DNA of 64,000 bases, from positions 62,001 through 126,000 of the forward strand of contig JAAXWO010000006.1 of the NCBI GenBank assembly GCA_013334965.1, read 5' to 3'. The stretch comes from Chlorobiaceae bacterium (GTDB taxonomy: Bacteria; Bacteroidota; Chlorobiia; Chlorobiales; Chlorobiaceae). A model generated the notes under the pieces. It did no database searches. It had not been told where the DNA came from and saw only the letters and a list, made by a program, of their open reading frames with translations. Position numbers and translations under genes: made by a program. Shown in pieces: positions 27,691 to 38,100 of this stretch. The first letter of the stretch is position 1. Each line of letters starts with the position of its first letter.

Positions 27691-27795
27691 TTTTTCCAGT
27701 AAGTAGCGTCCTGGAGTGTGACGAGCCCATGTTTTTAAAATCGGATGCCCATCGTTAACTTTCCACACGAAAACCAATCAACAAATGAGGTGATC

Positions 27796-28617
27796 ATGAT
27801 AAAACAATGGGGTAAAGCGCTTTCAGTACTCGCCATTATTTCACTTGTAACGGCAGGTCGGGCCGAGGCAAAAAGTGGTATTGTAATAGACGGTTCAACC
27901 ACCGTAGGGCCATTGGCCAAGTCCTTCGCAGCCTATTTTGACAAAAAGTACAAGGTTCCGGTGACCGTCAGCGAATCCGGCAGCGGCAATGGCGCAAAAA
28001 GCCTGATCAATAAATCATGTGACATCGCGAGCATGTCCCGTTCGATGAAGCCGCAGGAACTTACCGCGGCAAAATCGAATGGAGTCAATCCTGTTTCCAG
28101 TATCGTAGCCCTCGACGGCCTGGCAATCGTGGTGCATCCCTCGAATCCTGTTCGATCGCTCACCAAAGCACAGCTTGCCGATATCTACACCGCAAAGATT
28201 ACCAATTGGAGTAAGGTCGGAGGACCTAATGCCCAGATTGTTGTCATTCAGCGTGAATCAAACAGCGGTACTCAGGAGTCTTTCAAGGAGCTTGTCGTTG
28301 GTAAGGAAACTCCCGTTACCAGAAGCGCCGAGACCCAGGCAAGCAATGGGGCAGTTAAAAACAGGGTTTCTCTTACTCGTGGGGCGATTGGGTTCATTGG
28401 CCTTGGTTTTACCGATTCATCTGTCAAGAAGGTCGCTGTTAATAATGTCATGCCGAGTTCTGCAACCGTGAAAAACGGGAGCTATCCGCTGTCACGACCA
28501 CTCTTTTTTGTTACCAACGGTCAACCGACTGGCCTGATAAAGCAGTTTGTCGATTTCCCGAAAACTTCCGACGGGAAACTCATCATCAAGGAGCTTGGTT
28601 TTGTAGGTAAGTATTGA
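27796..28617 (+). CDS. pstS: phosphate-binding protein PstS, copy 2
   Basis: 273 residues from ATG 27796 with GAGG five bases upstream. Signal peptide M-I-K-Q-W-G-K-A-L ... G-R-A-E-A. Mature start S-G-I-V-I-D-G-S-T-T-V-G-P; the loops S-E-S-G-S-G-N-G-A-K-S-L-I-N-K and Q-R-E-S-N-S-G-T-Q are identical or nearly so to copy 1. Overall the two are clearly a tandem duplication with moderate divergence, mainly after residue 180. Which copy serves the downstream PstCAB, or whether they differ in affinity, cannot be read from the sequence. Confidence 0.95.
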   Translation: MIKQWGKALSVLAIISLVTAGRAEAKSGIVIDGSTTVGPLAKSFAAYFDKKYKVPVTVSESGSGNGAKSLINKSCDIASMSRSMKPQELTAAKSNGVNPVSSIVALDGLAIVVHPSNPVRSLTKAQLADIYTAKITNWSKVGGPNAQIVVIQRESNSGTQESFKELVVGKETPVTRSAETQASNGAVKNRVSLTRGAIGFIGLGFTDSSVKKVAVNNVMPSSATVKNGSYPLSRPLFFVTNGQPTGLIKQFVDFPKTSDGKLIIKELGFVGKY

Positions 28618-28825
28618 CTTGAATATATCCGGGATGCGTTGTTCTTGCGGCCCGATGGTTTGAGTCCGGCCTCGCCAAGTCCTGGCATTCTCTCTGTTCT
28701 GGTGTAATGTTCCAAAATCGTAACAATGGTGTCATTGTTTTCCTGCAATAAAGCACATACATTTCTCGCGTCCTGAAAAAAGGAGCAACGGTCAGCCGGG
28801 GCCTTAACCTGAAAACAGCAACGAT

Positions 28826-29989
28826 ATGAGTAGTGAAGATACGGCCAGGCAAGTCAGGTCATCGGCTTTTGTCGTGAGTGCCCGAAAGCGCAAGCTGCAG
28901 AAGATCAGCAAAATGGCAGGCGAATCTACCCTGCTGCTTATTGCGTCGTTCGTAGCTGTAGTTGTGCTCTTCATATTCTTCTTCGTGGCTCGTGATGCCG
29001 TTCCGTTTTTTCAAATCCGAGGCTTCAGTGAGTTCTTTACAAGCACCAACTGGTATCCGGCCGACGATCCTCCAGGATTTGGTTCCCTGGCGATTATTTA
29101 TGGTAGCTTGATGGTGACCGTTGGTTCTGCACTTATTGCCATTCCGATGGGCATTACCGCCGCAATTTGTCTTTCCGACGTTCTTCCGTTTTCCGTTCGT
29201 CAGTATGTCAAGCCGATCATCGAGATGCTTGCCGCGATACCATCGGTAGCATTCGGCTTTTTTGCTCTCGTGATTCTCGCTCCGCTTCTCCAGAACTTCG
29301 GAGGCCCTATCCTTATGTGGACATGGTGGTTGATTGTTTCGCCATTTCTGCTTCTTGCGATTATCGTCGTCTCAGAGTTGCTGACTGCGAATATTGCCAG
29401 TGAAAAAAAACGGAAAATTCTCCATGCCACTTCGCTTGGCGTGTTTGGGCTTATCGCTTTGGCTCTCCTTTTTTTTGTCGGACGTAAACTCCAGGGCATA
29501 GAGATTCTGACCGGCACCAATGCCCTGAACGTATCGATCATCCTGAGCTTCATGGCCCTGCCCACGATTGTCAGCGTGTCCGAAGACGCCCTTCAGGCGG
29601 TCGGGCGTGAACTTCGTGAAGGCAGTTACGCACTTGGAGCCACAAGGGCTGAAACCATCGTCAAGACAATTCTTCCTGCCGCGAGCAGCGGCATTCTTGC
29701 TGCGGTGATTCTCGGTATCATGAGGTCTCTCGGTGAAACCATGGTCGTCTGGATGGCGTCAGGAAACTCGTCGCACATTCCGGATCCATGGTTCAATTAT
29801 CTCGAATCAGTTCGCACCTTGACGGCGACCATTGCCGGTGATATGGGGGAGGCCGATCAGGTTACCGGTTCGGCCCGTTTCCATGTGCTGTTCGCCATGG
29901 GCCTTTTGCTTCTCGTTATCAGTTTTGTCAGCAATTTTATCAGCGAACGGATCATCGTTCGTCAGCGAAAGGTTCTTTCCGGTCAATGA
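28826..29989 (+). CDS. pstC: phosphate ABC transporter permease PstC
   Basis: 387 residues. An N-terminal cytoplasmic stretch of ~30 basic residues precedes the first membrane helix (L-L-I-A-S-F-V-A-V-V-V-L). The ABC permease loop is E-G-S-Y-A-L-G-A-T-R-A-E-T-I (EAA-type motif), followed by S-L-G-E-T-M-V-V-W-M-A-S-G-N. About 60 residues are inserted between the permease helices (E-K-K-R-K-I-L-H-A-T ... G-I-E-I-L-T-G-T-N), with one additional hydrophobic segment, making it longer than E. coli PstC (~319). First permease gene of the operon pstC-pstA-pstB-phoU. Confidence 0.94.
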   Translation: MSSEDTARQVRSSAFVVSARKRKLQKISKMAGESTLLLIASFVAVVVLFIFFFVARDAVPFFQIRGFSEFFTSTNWYPADDPPGFGSLAIIYGSLMVTVGSALIAIPMGITAAICLSDVLPFSVRQYVKPIIEMLAAIPSVAFGFFALVILAPLLQNFGGPILMWTWWLIVSPFLLLAIIVVSELLTANIASEKKRKILHATSLGVFGLIALALLFFVGRKLQGIEILTGTNALNVSIILSFMALPTIVSVSEDALQAVGRELREGSYALGATRAETIVKTILPAASSGILAAVILGIMRSLGETMVVWMASGNSSHIPDPWFNYLESVRTLTATIAGDMGEADQVTGSARFHVLFAMGLLLLVISFVSNFISERIIVRQRKVLSGQ

Positions 29990-30043
29990 TATGAGTTCCA
30001 TTTAGGCTGCCTGCTGACAAAATCAACTTAATTTATTGGTGTT

Positions 30044-31390
30044 ATGAATCTTGGAACCAGAAAATTACTTGACCGTGCGTTTACCGCCCTGGGATTAGGT
30101 TCCATTGCCGTCATGGCCATGATGCTTCTTGTCGTTCTTGTGCCTATCGTAAGCAAAGGTTTCAGCGCAATTGTTTTCAAGTCTACGGTAGAACACCGAA
30201 AAATGGTTTTTAACGAGTTTCACCGAGGCAATCGTAGTGCGCTTGAGAAGGAAATCGCCGCGTCGGATGCCGCTCGCAGGAACGTGTATGATATGCTTTC
30301 CCGCTTCGAGTCTGAGCTCATGCTGATGAATGAGGATAAACAGCAGGAGTACACAGAAAAATACGATCAGGTTAAATCGGCTCTCAGGGGATTGCTCGGA
30401 CCTCTTCCCGGTGATTCTGAACCGGCTTTGACAAGGTTGACGTATGGGCAGAACCGATGGGAAAAAGCCGAAGAAAAACTGCAGGAACTGCTCTATGAGA
30501 AAAAGTGGGACTATTCCAATCCTGATGTCGTTGCCAAGGAGTATTTTGTCAGTCGTTCCGCTGGTTTCGAAGGAACTTCCCTCGCAAGGCTTTTTCCTTA
30601 CGTAGAAAAAAACATAGACAGGATGCTGTTGCCTGAATGGACATTCTACTGGGGCTTCATTACTGATAGTTCTGTCGATTCACACATTTTCGGAGGTATA
30701 TGGCCGGAAATCCAGGGCACCCTTTTTCTTGCAATCGGAGCTATGCTGTTTGCATTTCCGCTTGGTGTGATTGCTGCGATATATTTCACGGAATATGCCC
30801 GTGAGGGATTTTTCAACAGTCTCCTGCGCAGTGCCAACAGTACGCTCGCCGGTGTGCCGAGCATCGTGTTCGGTCTTTTCGGCCTTGCCTTTTTCATCAA
30901 TACCCTCAAGGTTTCTGAATCGAAGAGTGTGCTGGCTGGTTCACTTACCCTGGCAATAATGATCTTGCCAACGATCATTCGGGCAGCAGAAGAGGCGATT
31001 CTCGCAGTCCCGAAAACCTACCGGGAAGCATCACTTGGATTGGGATCGACGAAATGGAACACCATTGTCACCGTTATTCTTCCTGCCGCACTACCAGGTA
31101 TCCTGACAGGAGGGGTTATCAGCCTTGGCAGGGCAGCAGGGGAGACTGCGCCGATCATCTTTACGGCTGCCGTCAGCGTCGGTTCTGCCATTGGCCTTGC
31201 CGATGTCTTCACATCGCCGACGCCAGCGCTATCCTGGAACATATACAACCTTGCCAGCGAGCATGAAGCAGCTGCCGAGATCCGCCATGTCCAGTACGGG
31301 ATGGTTCTATCCCTGATCTCCATTGTGCTGCTGCTCAATTTGTCTGCAGTTATCCTGAGAGCAAGAATTTCCAAAAAATTAAAAGGGTGA
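30044..31390 (+). CDS. pstA: phosphate ABC transporter permease PstA with large periplasmic insert
   Basis: 448 residues against about 300 for typical PstA. After the first membrane helix (about 17-40) there is a hydrophilic insert of roughly 150 residues (45-205), rich in charged helices with coiled-coil character (A-L-E-K-E-I-A-A-S-D-A-A-R-R ... E-K-A-E-E-K-L-Q-E-L-L-Y-E-K-K). The permease core follows: E-A-S-L-G-L-G-S-T-K-W-N-T-I, the ABC-contacting loop, and S-L-G-R-A-A-G-E-T-A-P-I. The insert should lie in the periplasm, where it could touch PstS; that placement is inference. Stop is 6 bases from the pstB start. Confidence 0.94.
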   Translation: MNLGTRKLLDRAFTALGLGSIAVMAMMLLVVLVPIVSKGFSAIVFKSTVEHRKMVFNEFHRGNRSALEKEIAASDAARRNVYDMLSRFESELMLMNEDKQQEYTEKYDQVKSALRGLLGPLPGDSEPALTRLTYGQNRWEKAEEKLQELLYEKKWDYSNPDVVAKEYFVSRSAGFEGTSLARLFPYVEKNIDRMLLPEWTFYWGFITDSSVDSHIFGGIWPEIQGTLFLAIGAMLFAFPLGVIAAIYFTEYAREGFFNSLLRSANSTLAGVPSIVFGLFGLAFFINTLKVSESKSVLAGSLTLAIMILPTIIRAAEEAILAVPKTYREASLGLGSTKWNTIVTVILPAALPGILTGGVISLGRAAGETAPIIFTAAVSVGSAIGLADVFTSPTPALSWNIYNLASEHEAAAEIRHVQYGMVLSLISIVLLLNLSAVILRARISKKLKG

Positions 31391-31396
31391 GACAAT

Positions 31397-32251
31397 ATGC
31401 AATCGTCTCCTGAAGTCGTCGAGACATCGCAGAACGCATCAAAATCCGTCAGGGAAATCTATCTGCCCCCGGAACGGAAAAAGGTCTCCGGTGGTGGGGT
31501 TCCGCACGTTTCGGCGAAGAATTTTTCAGTTTACTATGGCGAATTTGAGGCCGTCAAGAAGGTCAATGCCGATATTCTGTCAAAATATGTCACGGCGATC
31601 ATCGGCCCGAGTGGTTGCGGAAAGAGTACCTTTCTTCGTGCAATCAACCGTATGAATGACCTTATTCCTAACAGTCATACGACCGGGTCGCTCATGTTCG
31701 ACGGCGAGGATGTTCATGGTAAATTCACTGACGAGGTGCTTCTTCGCAAAAAAATCGGCATGGTGTTCCAGAAACCCAATCCATTTCCGAAATCGATTTT
31801 TGACAACATCGCCTATGGGCCCCGTTTGCATGGCATAAAGGATAAAAAGACTCTCGAAGGTATCGTTGAAAAGAGTCTTCGCAAGGCAGCGCTCTGGGAC
31901 GAAGTGTGTGATCGTCTCGACAAAAACGCGCTGGGCATGTCGGGCGGTCAGCAGCAGCGTCTCTGCTTCGCCAGGACTCTTGCCGTCGAACCGGAGATAC
32001 TTCTTCTTGACGAGCCGACATCTGCGCTCGATCCGAAAGCTACTGCGAAGATCGAGGACCTCATCCAGGAATTGCGCGGAAGCTATACCATCATGATCGT
32101 TACGCACAACATGCAGCAGGCTTCGAGGGTGTCGGATTTCACGATGTTTTTTTATGAAGGGGTTCTTGTCGAACATGCTCCGACGGCTCAATTGTTTACC
32201 AAGCCAAAAGACAGCATGACTGAAGATTATATAACCGGAAGATTCAGCTAA
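31397..32251 (+). CDS. pstB: phosphate ABC transporter ATPase PstB
   Basis: 284 residues. Walker [10 protein letters not shown] at 70-78, Q-loop in [11 protein letters not shown], signature [11 protein letters not shown], Walker [13 protein letters not shown] and the H-loop [15 protein letters not shown] is characteristic of PstB. An N-terminal extension of ~30 residues precedes the usual start of PstB. Couples ATP hydrolysis to phosphate import through PstC/PstA. Confidence 0.97.
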   Translation: MQSSPEVVETSQNASKSVREIYLPPERKKVSGGGVPHVSAKNFSVYYGEFEAVKKVNADILSKYVTAIIGPSGCGKSTFLRAINRMNDLIPNSHTTGSLMFDGEDVHGKFTDEVLLRKKIGMVFQKPNPFPKSIFDNIAYGPRLHGIKDKKTLEGIVEKSLRKAALWDEVCDRLDKNALGMSGGQQQRLCFARTLAVEPEILLLDEPTSALDPKATAKIEDLIQELRGSYTIMIVTHNMQQASRVSDFTMFFYEGVLVEHAPTAQLFTKPKDSMTEDYITGRFS

Positions 32252-32262
32252 CGAAAACATAT

Positions 32263-32955
32263 ATGTCCATGTCGGAAAGACCGGTACACGAACAGATCAG
32301 GGAATTGTCCGGAGAACTCGTTCAACTTTCGGACAAAGTGCTGAATAATTTCAACGATGCACTTGTGGCCGTGAGGGTTCAGGACGCGCAGGCAGCCAGA
32401 AAGATCAGGACGATTGATGATGAGATCAATCTGGCCGAAGTCAGGCTTGAGGAGCAGTGTCTGTCATTTCTTGCCCTGCAGCAACCAGTAGCAAGAGATC
32501 TCAGGACCATCGTTACGATATTGAAAATCAACGACGACCTGGAGCGCATCGGAGATCTGGCGGTTCACATCATCGAGCGCATGCCTGAACTCGGCGCCGA
32601 GGTCATGGACCGATATGAGTTCGACAACATGGGGCAGGTCGCAGGAGAGATGGTCAGGAAGTCCCTCGAAGCGTTCGTCAATCGAGACCAGCATCTCGCA
32701 GACAACGTCTGTAAATCGGACGAACAGGTCGATACCATGCACCGTCTTGTGTTCAGGAAGGTTGCAGACGCGATGAAAAAGGACGGATCGAGTACGGAAC
32801 AGCTCCTCGCCGTACTGAGCGTTTCCCGCTACATCGAGCGCATGGCCGATCACGCCACCAGGATCGCCCTCGAGGTGATTTACCTTGTCACCGGCGAGAT
32901 CGTTCGCCACTCGGAGGACTCATTCGAGAAACTGATCCAATCGCTGAAGGATTGA
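32263..32955 (+). CDS. phoU: phosphate signalling protein PhoU
   Basis: 230 residues, all-helical, with two PhoU domains, each with an E/D-rich metal-binding motif (E-R-I-G-D-L-A-V-H and E-R-M-A-D-H-A-T-R). PhoU links the Pst transporter to the PhoR-PhoB two-component system and represses uptake when phosphate is ample. Begins 11 bases after pstB; no phoR/phoB is seen in the window. Confidence 0.95.
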   Translation: MSMSERPVHEQIRELSGELVQLSDKVLNNFNDALVAVRVQDAQAARKIRTIDDEINLAEVRLEEQCLSFLALQQPVARDLRTIVTILKINDDLERIGDLAVHIIERMPELGAEVMDRYEFDNMGQVAGEMVRKSLEAFVNRDQHLADNVCKSDEQVDTMHRLVFRKVADAMKKDGSSTEQLLAVLSVSRYIERMADHATRIALEVIYLVTGEIVRHSEDSFEKLIQSLKD

Positions 32956-32964
32956 TTCGACAAT

Positions 32965-32995
32965 GCCCTGGTGTGTCATCCGGGCCGTTTTTTTT
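32965..32995 (+). terminator. terminator after phoU
   Basis: GCCC-T-GG pairs with CC-GGGC with one bulged T and a loop of about 8 bases, followed by CG and eight T residues. Probably ends the pst operon transcript. Confidence 0.6.
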
Positions 32996-33114
32996 AGCTT
33001 CTTATGCTTGATATAACCCCTTCGGAGGCTTAAATTAAGTTCGCTTCCCCGAAAGAGCGTGCCAGGGGCAAAGAATCATGTAATCAATCAACCAAAGCAA
33101 CGAGCTTCATCACT

Positions 33115-33846
33115 ATGGCTAAACTTTTTGGCAAGATGTTCGGCGATGCCCCGAAATCCGGCGATATTCCAAAGGCCTTCAGCATTCAGATCGATCCGTC
33201 AAAATTCAATCTCGCCACCAAGCCGTCCGGCCCTGTGCATGAGCAGCTCGAAACACTGAAACAGAAGCTCACCAAGCTCTCTTCGAACGTCGAGAACAAC
33301 GTCATGCTCGCCGTCAGGGCCTCGACCAAGAAGAACCGCGAACTGGCCGCCTCTGCATTTACCTTTGACGAACAGTATATCCAGAAAGGCAAGTTCGAGG
33401 TCGAGTACCTTACTCTTGCCTATTCGAATTTCCAGCAGCTCAGCGAAGCCGACCACAAGACGGTAGTCGATGCCCGCATGATTCTGAAAGAGCTCGAAAA
33501 ACTTGCCCAGTTTGCCCTCAACATCGCAGACAAGACCGAGTTCATACAGCTTGCAAACGTACAGGAGCTGCACAAGGATGAATATGGCCTTAAACCGATG
33601 GGCGATATCACTGCCGAAATGATCAAGAAAGCAGTTGAGGCTTTTGTGAGCGGCAACTCGAAGCACGCAAGCGAAACGCTCGACATGATGAAGGAGATCG
33701 ACGGACTTTACGAGGCGGCCGTTAAAAAGCTGAAGAGTGACGTGAATGACCAGAACATCACCAACCTCACCGGAATACTTTCCGTGGTTGAGCATGTCAG
33801 GGCATCGGCTCAGATCTCCTGTACGATTGCCAGTCACTTCTGCTGA
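33115..33846 (+). CDS. second PhoU-like protein
   Basis: 243 residues. The segment S-G-P-V-H-E-Q-L-E-T-L-K-Q-K-L-T-K-L-S (40-58) matches the PhoU start P-V-H-E-Q-I-R-E-L of the neighbour, and the alternating helices continue (E-L-E-K-L-A-Q-F-A-L-N-I-A-D). The first ~35 residues (M-F-G-D-A-P-K-S-G-D-I-P-K-A-F-S-I-Q-I) are an added tail. The metal-binding E-R-x-x-D pattern of the second repeat is replaced by V-V-E-H-V-R-A-S-A-Q, so metal binding may be reduced or lost there. It has its own leader and terminator and may be a divergent regulator. Confidence 0.85.
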   Translation: MAKLFGKMFGDAPKSGDIPKAFSIQIDPSKFNLATKPSGPVHEQLETLKQKLTKLSSNVENNVMLAVRASTKKNRELAASAFTFDEQYIQKGKFEVEYLTLAYSNFQQLSEADHKTVVDARMILKELEKLAQFALNIADKTEFIQLANVQELHKDEYGLKPMGDITAEMIKKAVEAFVSGNSKHASETLDMMKEIDGLYEAAVKKLKSDVNDQNITNLTGILSVVEHVRASAQISCTIASHFC

Positions 33847-33877
33847 GCCCCAGGCAATGTAAGTTACTGTTGTATGA

Positions 33878-33909
33878 AAAGGCGGGCACATGGCCCGCCT
33901 TTCATGTTT
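33878..33909 (+). terminator. terminator after the second phoU-like gene
   Basis: AAAGGCGGGC pairs with GCCCGCCTTT around a 5-base loop, followed by CATGTTTTC. Ten perfect pairs. Confidence 0.75.
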
Positions 33910-34020
33910 TCGACGGAAGGACCCTGGAAGTCCGGACTAATTTTGTTGATAGGATATTCCCGGTAAACGGCTTCGCAGCGGGGCCGGGAGTTCCGGTTTG
34001 CATCAAAGACAAAGAGACCA

Positions 34021-35112
34021 ATGAACAGGTTGATCGATATGTTCCGCTCCAAACGGATAATGATTCCGGCGATCATTGCTGCTGTCGCCATGGTGTTCTG
34101 GGTGATTCAGCAGAAGCCAAAGGCACAGCCGGAAAAGAGGGCCGGCTTTCTGGCGAAGGTTCCGGTAAGCGTGGCCATAGCCACAAAAGGCTCGGTGCGT
34201 GACAGCTTTACCGTGGTTGGGCTCAGCGAAGCCTACAGGGACGTTGAAATCAGTTCCGAGGCAGGCGGAGTCGTCCGTTCCATATCTGCCGAAGTAGGCC
34301 AGAGGAAAAGTGCCGGGCAGACGCTCATAAAGATAGATGACGACGTCGCCGCATCCGCACTCAGAAAGGCCGAGGTCCGGCGTGACCTTGCCAGACGGGA
34401 TTTCGAGCGCTACAAGGCGCTTCAGCAGGAGGGCGCCGTGGCCGTTACGAGCTTCGACGCCATGCGGCTCAAGCTCGAGGATGCCGAAGCCGACCTGGTT
34501 TCTGCGAGAAGGAGGTATCAGGACACTCAGATAAAAGCCCCTATTTCCGGAACCGTCACTTCGCGTCATGTCGATGTGGGCGCATTTCTCCAGCCCGGTA
34601 CGAAGGTCGTCGGCATGGTGGACCTGTCAAAGGTAAGGATCCGGTCGTCCGTGCCTGAGAAGCAGGTTTCGAAGCTTTCCGAAGGTTTTCCGGTGCTCGT
34701 CACCACAGATGTCTATCCCGGACGCGTATTCCGTGCGACCATCGCAAGCGTCAGCGCAAAATCGTATCGTGACCACACCTATCAGGTCGAGGTCATCATG
34801 GACAATCCGAAGGACACCCCGTTCCGGGCAGGCATGTTTGCACGTACGGGATTTGTGGCCGGGACTTCACGGGAGGCGTTGGTCATACCTCGCCAGGCCC
34901 TTGTCGGCAGCGTACGGAGTCCTGAAGTGTTCGTCGTCAGCATGGGGGTCGCCCGCCTCAGGAAAGTCATGGTCGGCTCCGATCTCGGCGGCAGCCTCGA
35001 AGTCATTCAGGGCGTCGCACCCGGCGACAGCATCATCGTCAGCGGACAGAACGAGCTCAGCGAAGGTCTTCCGGTCAGCGTCGTCAAAAAGGCAAGCGTA
35101 CCCGGATCATGA
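34021..35112 (+). CDS. RND efflux periplasmic adaptor (membrane fusion protein)
   Basis: 363 residues. An N-terminal membrane anchor (R-I-M-I-P-A-I-I-A-A-V-A-M-V-F-W-V-I) is followed by the split biotinyl-lipoyl domain (A-G-G-V-V-R-S-I-S-A-E-V-G-Q and A-P-I-S-G-T-V-T-S-R-H-V-D-V-G) around a short alpha-hairpin, then the beta-barrel and membrane-proximal domains. It links the inner-membrane pump to an outer-membrane channel. Its stop overlaps the pump start (ATGA). No TolC-like gene is in the window, so the channel must come from elsewhere. Confidence 0.93.
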   Translation: MNRLIDMFRSKRIMIPAIIAAVAMVFWVIQQKPKAQPEKRAGFLAKVPVSVAIATKGSVRDSFTVVGLSEAYRDVEISSEAGGVVRSISAEVGQRKSAGQTLIKIDDDVAASALRKAEVRRDLARRDFERYKALQQEGAVAVTSFDAMRLKLEDAEADLVSARRRYQDTQIKAPISGTVTSRHVDVGAFLQPGTKVVGMVDLSKVRIRSSVPEKQVSKLSEGFPVLVTTDVYPGRVFRATIASVSAKSYRDHTYQVEVIMDNPKDTPFRAGMFARTGFVAGTSREALVIPRQALVGSVRSPEVFVVSMGVARLRKVMVGSDLGGSLEVIQGVAPGDSIIVSGQNELSEGLPVSVVKKASVPGS

Positions 35113-38100
35113 CCATTACCGGCCTTGCAATCAAACGGCCGACCCTGGTCGTCGTGCTGTTCTCTATCCTGGGAATTCTCGGGTTTTTCAGCTATCGCCA
35201 GCTCAAATACGAGCTTCTGCCGAAAATGACCCCGCCGGTCGTAACCATTTCGACCGTCTATGAGGGAGCATCCCCGAACGAGGTGGAGACATCGGTGACC
35301 AAACCGGTCGAAGAGGCCGTGTCTGCCATCGAAAAGATCTCGACGCTCAACTCAAGCTCCACTGAGGGGCACTCGCTGGTCACGATAGAGTTCACCAATT
35401 CCGCAGATATCGACAAGTCCCTGCAGGACGTTCAACGCAAGGTCAACGAATCGAGAGGGAAGCTGCCGGACGAGGTCAAGTCTCCCATCGTATCCCGCTT
35501 TGCGCTCGACGAAACGCCGGTGCTTCGCATCGGGGCCACGGCCAACCTTTCCGATACGGAGTTCTACCAGTTGCTCAAGAACGAGGTCAAACCTGCCTTG
35601 TCAAGCATCGACGGCGTGGGACAGGTGACCATACAGGGCGGTCGGGAACGTGAAGTCAGGGTCAACCTCGACATCCAGAGGCTCGAGAGCAGCGGACTGA
35701 CCGTCAACGATGTGCTCAGCGCCGTCCGGAAGGCCAATCTCGACTTTCCGACAGGAAAGGTGGATGCCCAGGATCGCCAGTTCGTCCTAAGACTCGCAGG
35801 CAAGTTCACCAGCCTCGACGAGCTCAACAACCTCGTCATCCGCTCCTCTTCGCCTTCCGGGGCGATCTATCTGAGGGATGTCGCCGAGGTGCAGGACACC
35901 TTCAAGGAGATCACAACCATGTCACGCGTCAATGGGCGCAACTCGGTCGGCATTGTGATCATGAAACAGAGCGACGCCAATACGGTCGACGTCAGCAGGC
36001 TTTCGCTCCTGCAGCTCCAGAAGCTCGAAAAACTCTATGCAAACAGGGGACTGAAGTTCGAGGTCGCACAGGACGCCTCGACCTTTACACTGGACGCGGT
36101 TAACGCCGTCCAGCACGACCTGATCCTGGCGATTGTGCTCGTGGCCCTGGTCATGCTGCTCTTCCTGCACAGCCTCCGCAACTCCATGATTGTGATGGTG
36201 GCCATCCCCACATCTCTGGTCACCACCTTTATCGGGATGTACCTGTTCGATTTCTCGCTCAACCTTATGACCCTTCTCTCGCTGTCGCTGGTTGTCGGCG
36301 TGCTGGTCGACGATTCAATCGTGGTGCTTGAGAACATCTACCGGCACCTGGAACAGGGTGACGCTCCCCGGGATGCAGCCTTGAAGGGCAGGAACGAGAT
36401 CGGATTCACAGCCGTTTCGATCACGCTGGTCGACGTGGTCGTCTTTCTGCCGCTCTCACTGGTGAGCGGACTGGTCGGCAACATCCTGCGGGAGTTTTCG
36501 GTCGTGATGGTTATCTCGACCCTGGTCAGCCTTTTCGTATCGTTCACGGTTACGCCGCTTCTCGCATCCCGTTTTTCGAAAGTCGAACACCTGACCGGCG
36601 ACACTCTCGGAGGACGTATCGCCATCGGTTTCGAGCGTTTTTACACCCGGGGTCGGGATATGTACATCAGTATGCTCGGATGGAGCCTCAGGAATCCGCG
36701 CAAGGTCATTTTTTCGGCGTTTATGCTTCTGGTATCCTCATTTTCCCTCGTTGTGCTCGGTCGCATCGGGGGAGAGTTCATGTCGGTCTCCGACAGGGGT
36801 GAATTTTCGGTCATGCTTGAACTTGAACCCGGAACCAGCCTTCAGGAGACCAACCGGATCACGAGGCAGGTGGAAGAGCGGTTGCGCAGCTACCCCGAGA
36901 TCACCCGGCTGCTGGTCAACGTAGGTGTGTCGAGCGAAGGACTGCTGAACCAGAGCGCCGACAATGTCGCAGAGCTCAACGTACACCTGTTGCCGAAAGG
37001 AGAGCGCAAGCGCAGCACTGACGAAATCATGCACAGCATTCGCACGAGGCTTCAGGATATTCCAGGGCTCAAGTTGAGCATCAACCCGATCGGCATCTTC
37101 GGTACGGCAAATGAAACTCCGGTCGCAGTGGTCGTCACCGGACCGTCGAGAGGCCCCGTGACCAGGGTGGCGAAGGCGCTTCAGGACAGCCTTAGGCAGA
37201 TACAGGGAGCCGTCGACGTGAGGCTTTCATCACAGGTCGGGAGCCCCGAAATGCGCATAGACGTCGATCGCGAGCAGATGTCTTCGTTCGGGCTTACCAT
37301 GGCCGATGTGGGTGCAGCAATGCGTGTCGCCTATGCAGGTGAGGACGTCGGAAAGTACCGTGTCGGCGAGGACGACTACGACATCAGGGTTATCCTCGAT
37401 GAACTTTACCGCAGCAAGACAGGGGAGGTCAGCGACCTTTCTTTCCGGTCAGGAAGCGGTGAACTGGTTCGGCTCGGCCAGTTCTCCACGCAGGAGCAGT
37501 CGAGGGGCTACTCGGTCCTTCAGAGACGGAACCGCAATAGCGCCATCTGGGTCAAGGCCCAGGTGGTCGGACGCCCGGTCGGCAGCGTCGGGAAGGATAT
37601 CGAGCGCGTCATCACGGGCATGAAACGATCCGGCATCATGCCTTCGACGGTTACGCACTCCTACGAATCGGATCTCAAACGTCAGGGGGAATCCTTCTCG
37701 ACCCTGCTGTACGCGTTCATGGTCGCGATCATTTTCGTCTATCTGATCATGGTGGCGCTCTACGACTCATACGTGTGGCCCATGGTGGTCATGTTCTCCA
37801 TCCCCCTGGCCATCATCGGCGCGCTCTATGCCCTTGCCCTATTCGGCAAATCGCTGAGCATCTTTACGATTCTCGGCATCATCATGCTCGTAGGTCTTGT
37901 CGGCAAGAACGCAATCCTGCTGGTCGATTTCATCAACAAGTTCCGGGAAGAGGGAATGGGGATCACCGAAGCGATTTTCGAAGCCGGAAAAGACCGCCTG
38001 AGACCTATCCTTATGACGACCCTGACTCTCGTTTTCGGGCTCATGCCTATCGCCCTGTCGGGAAGCTCGGGCTCCGAATGGAAATCCGGCCTTGCCGTAG

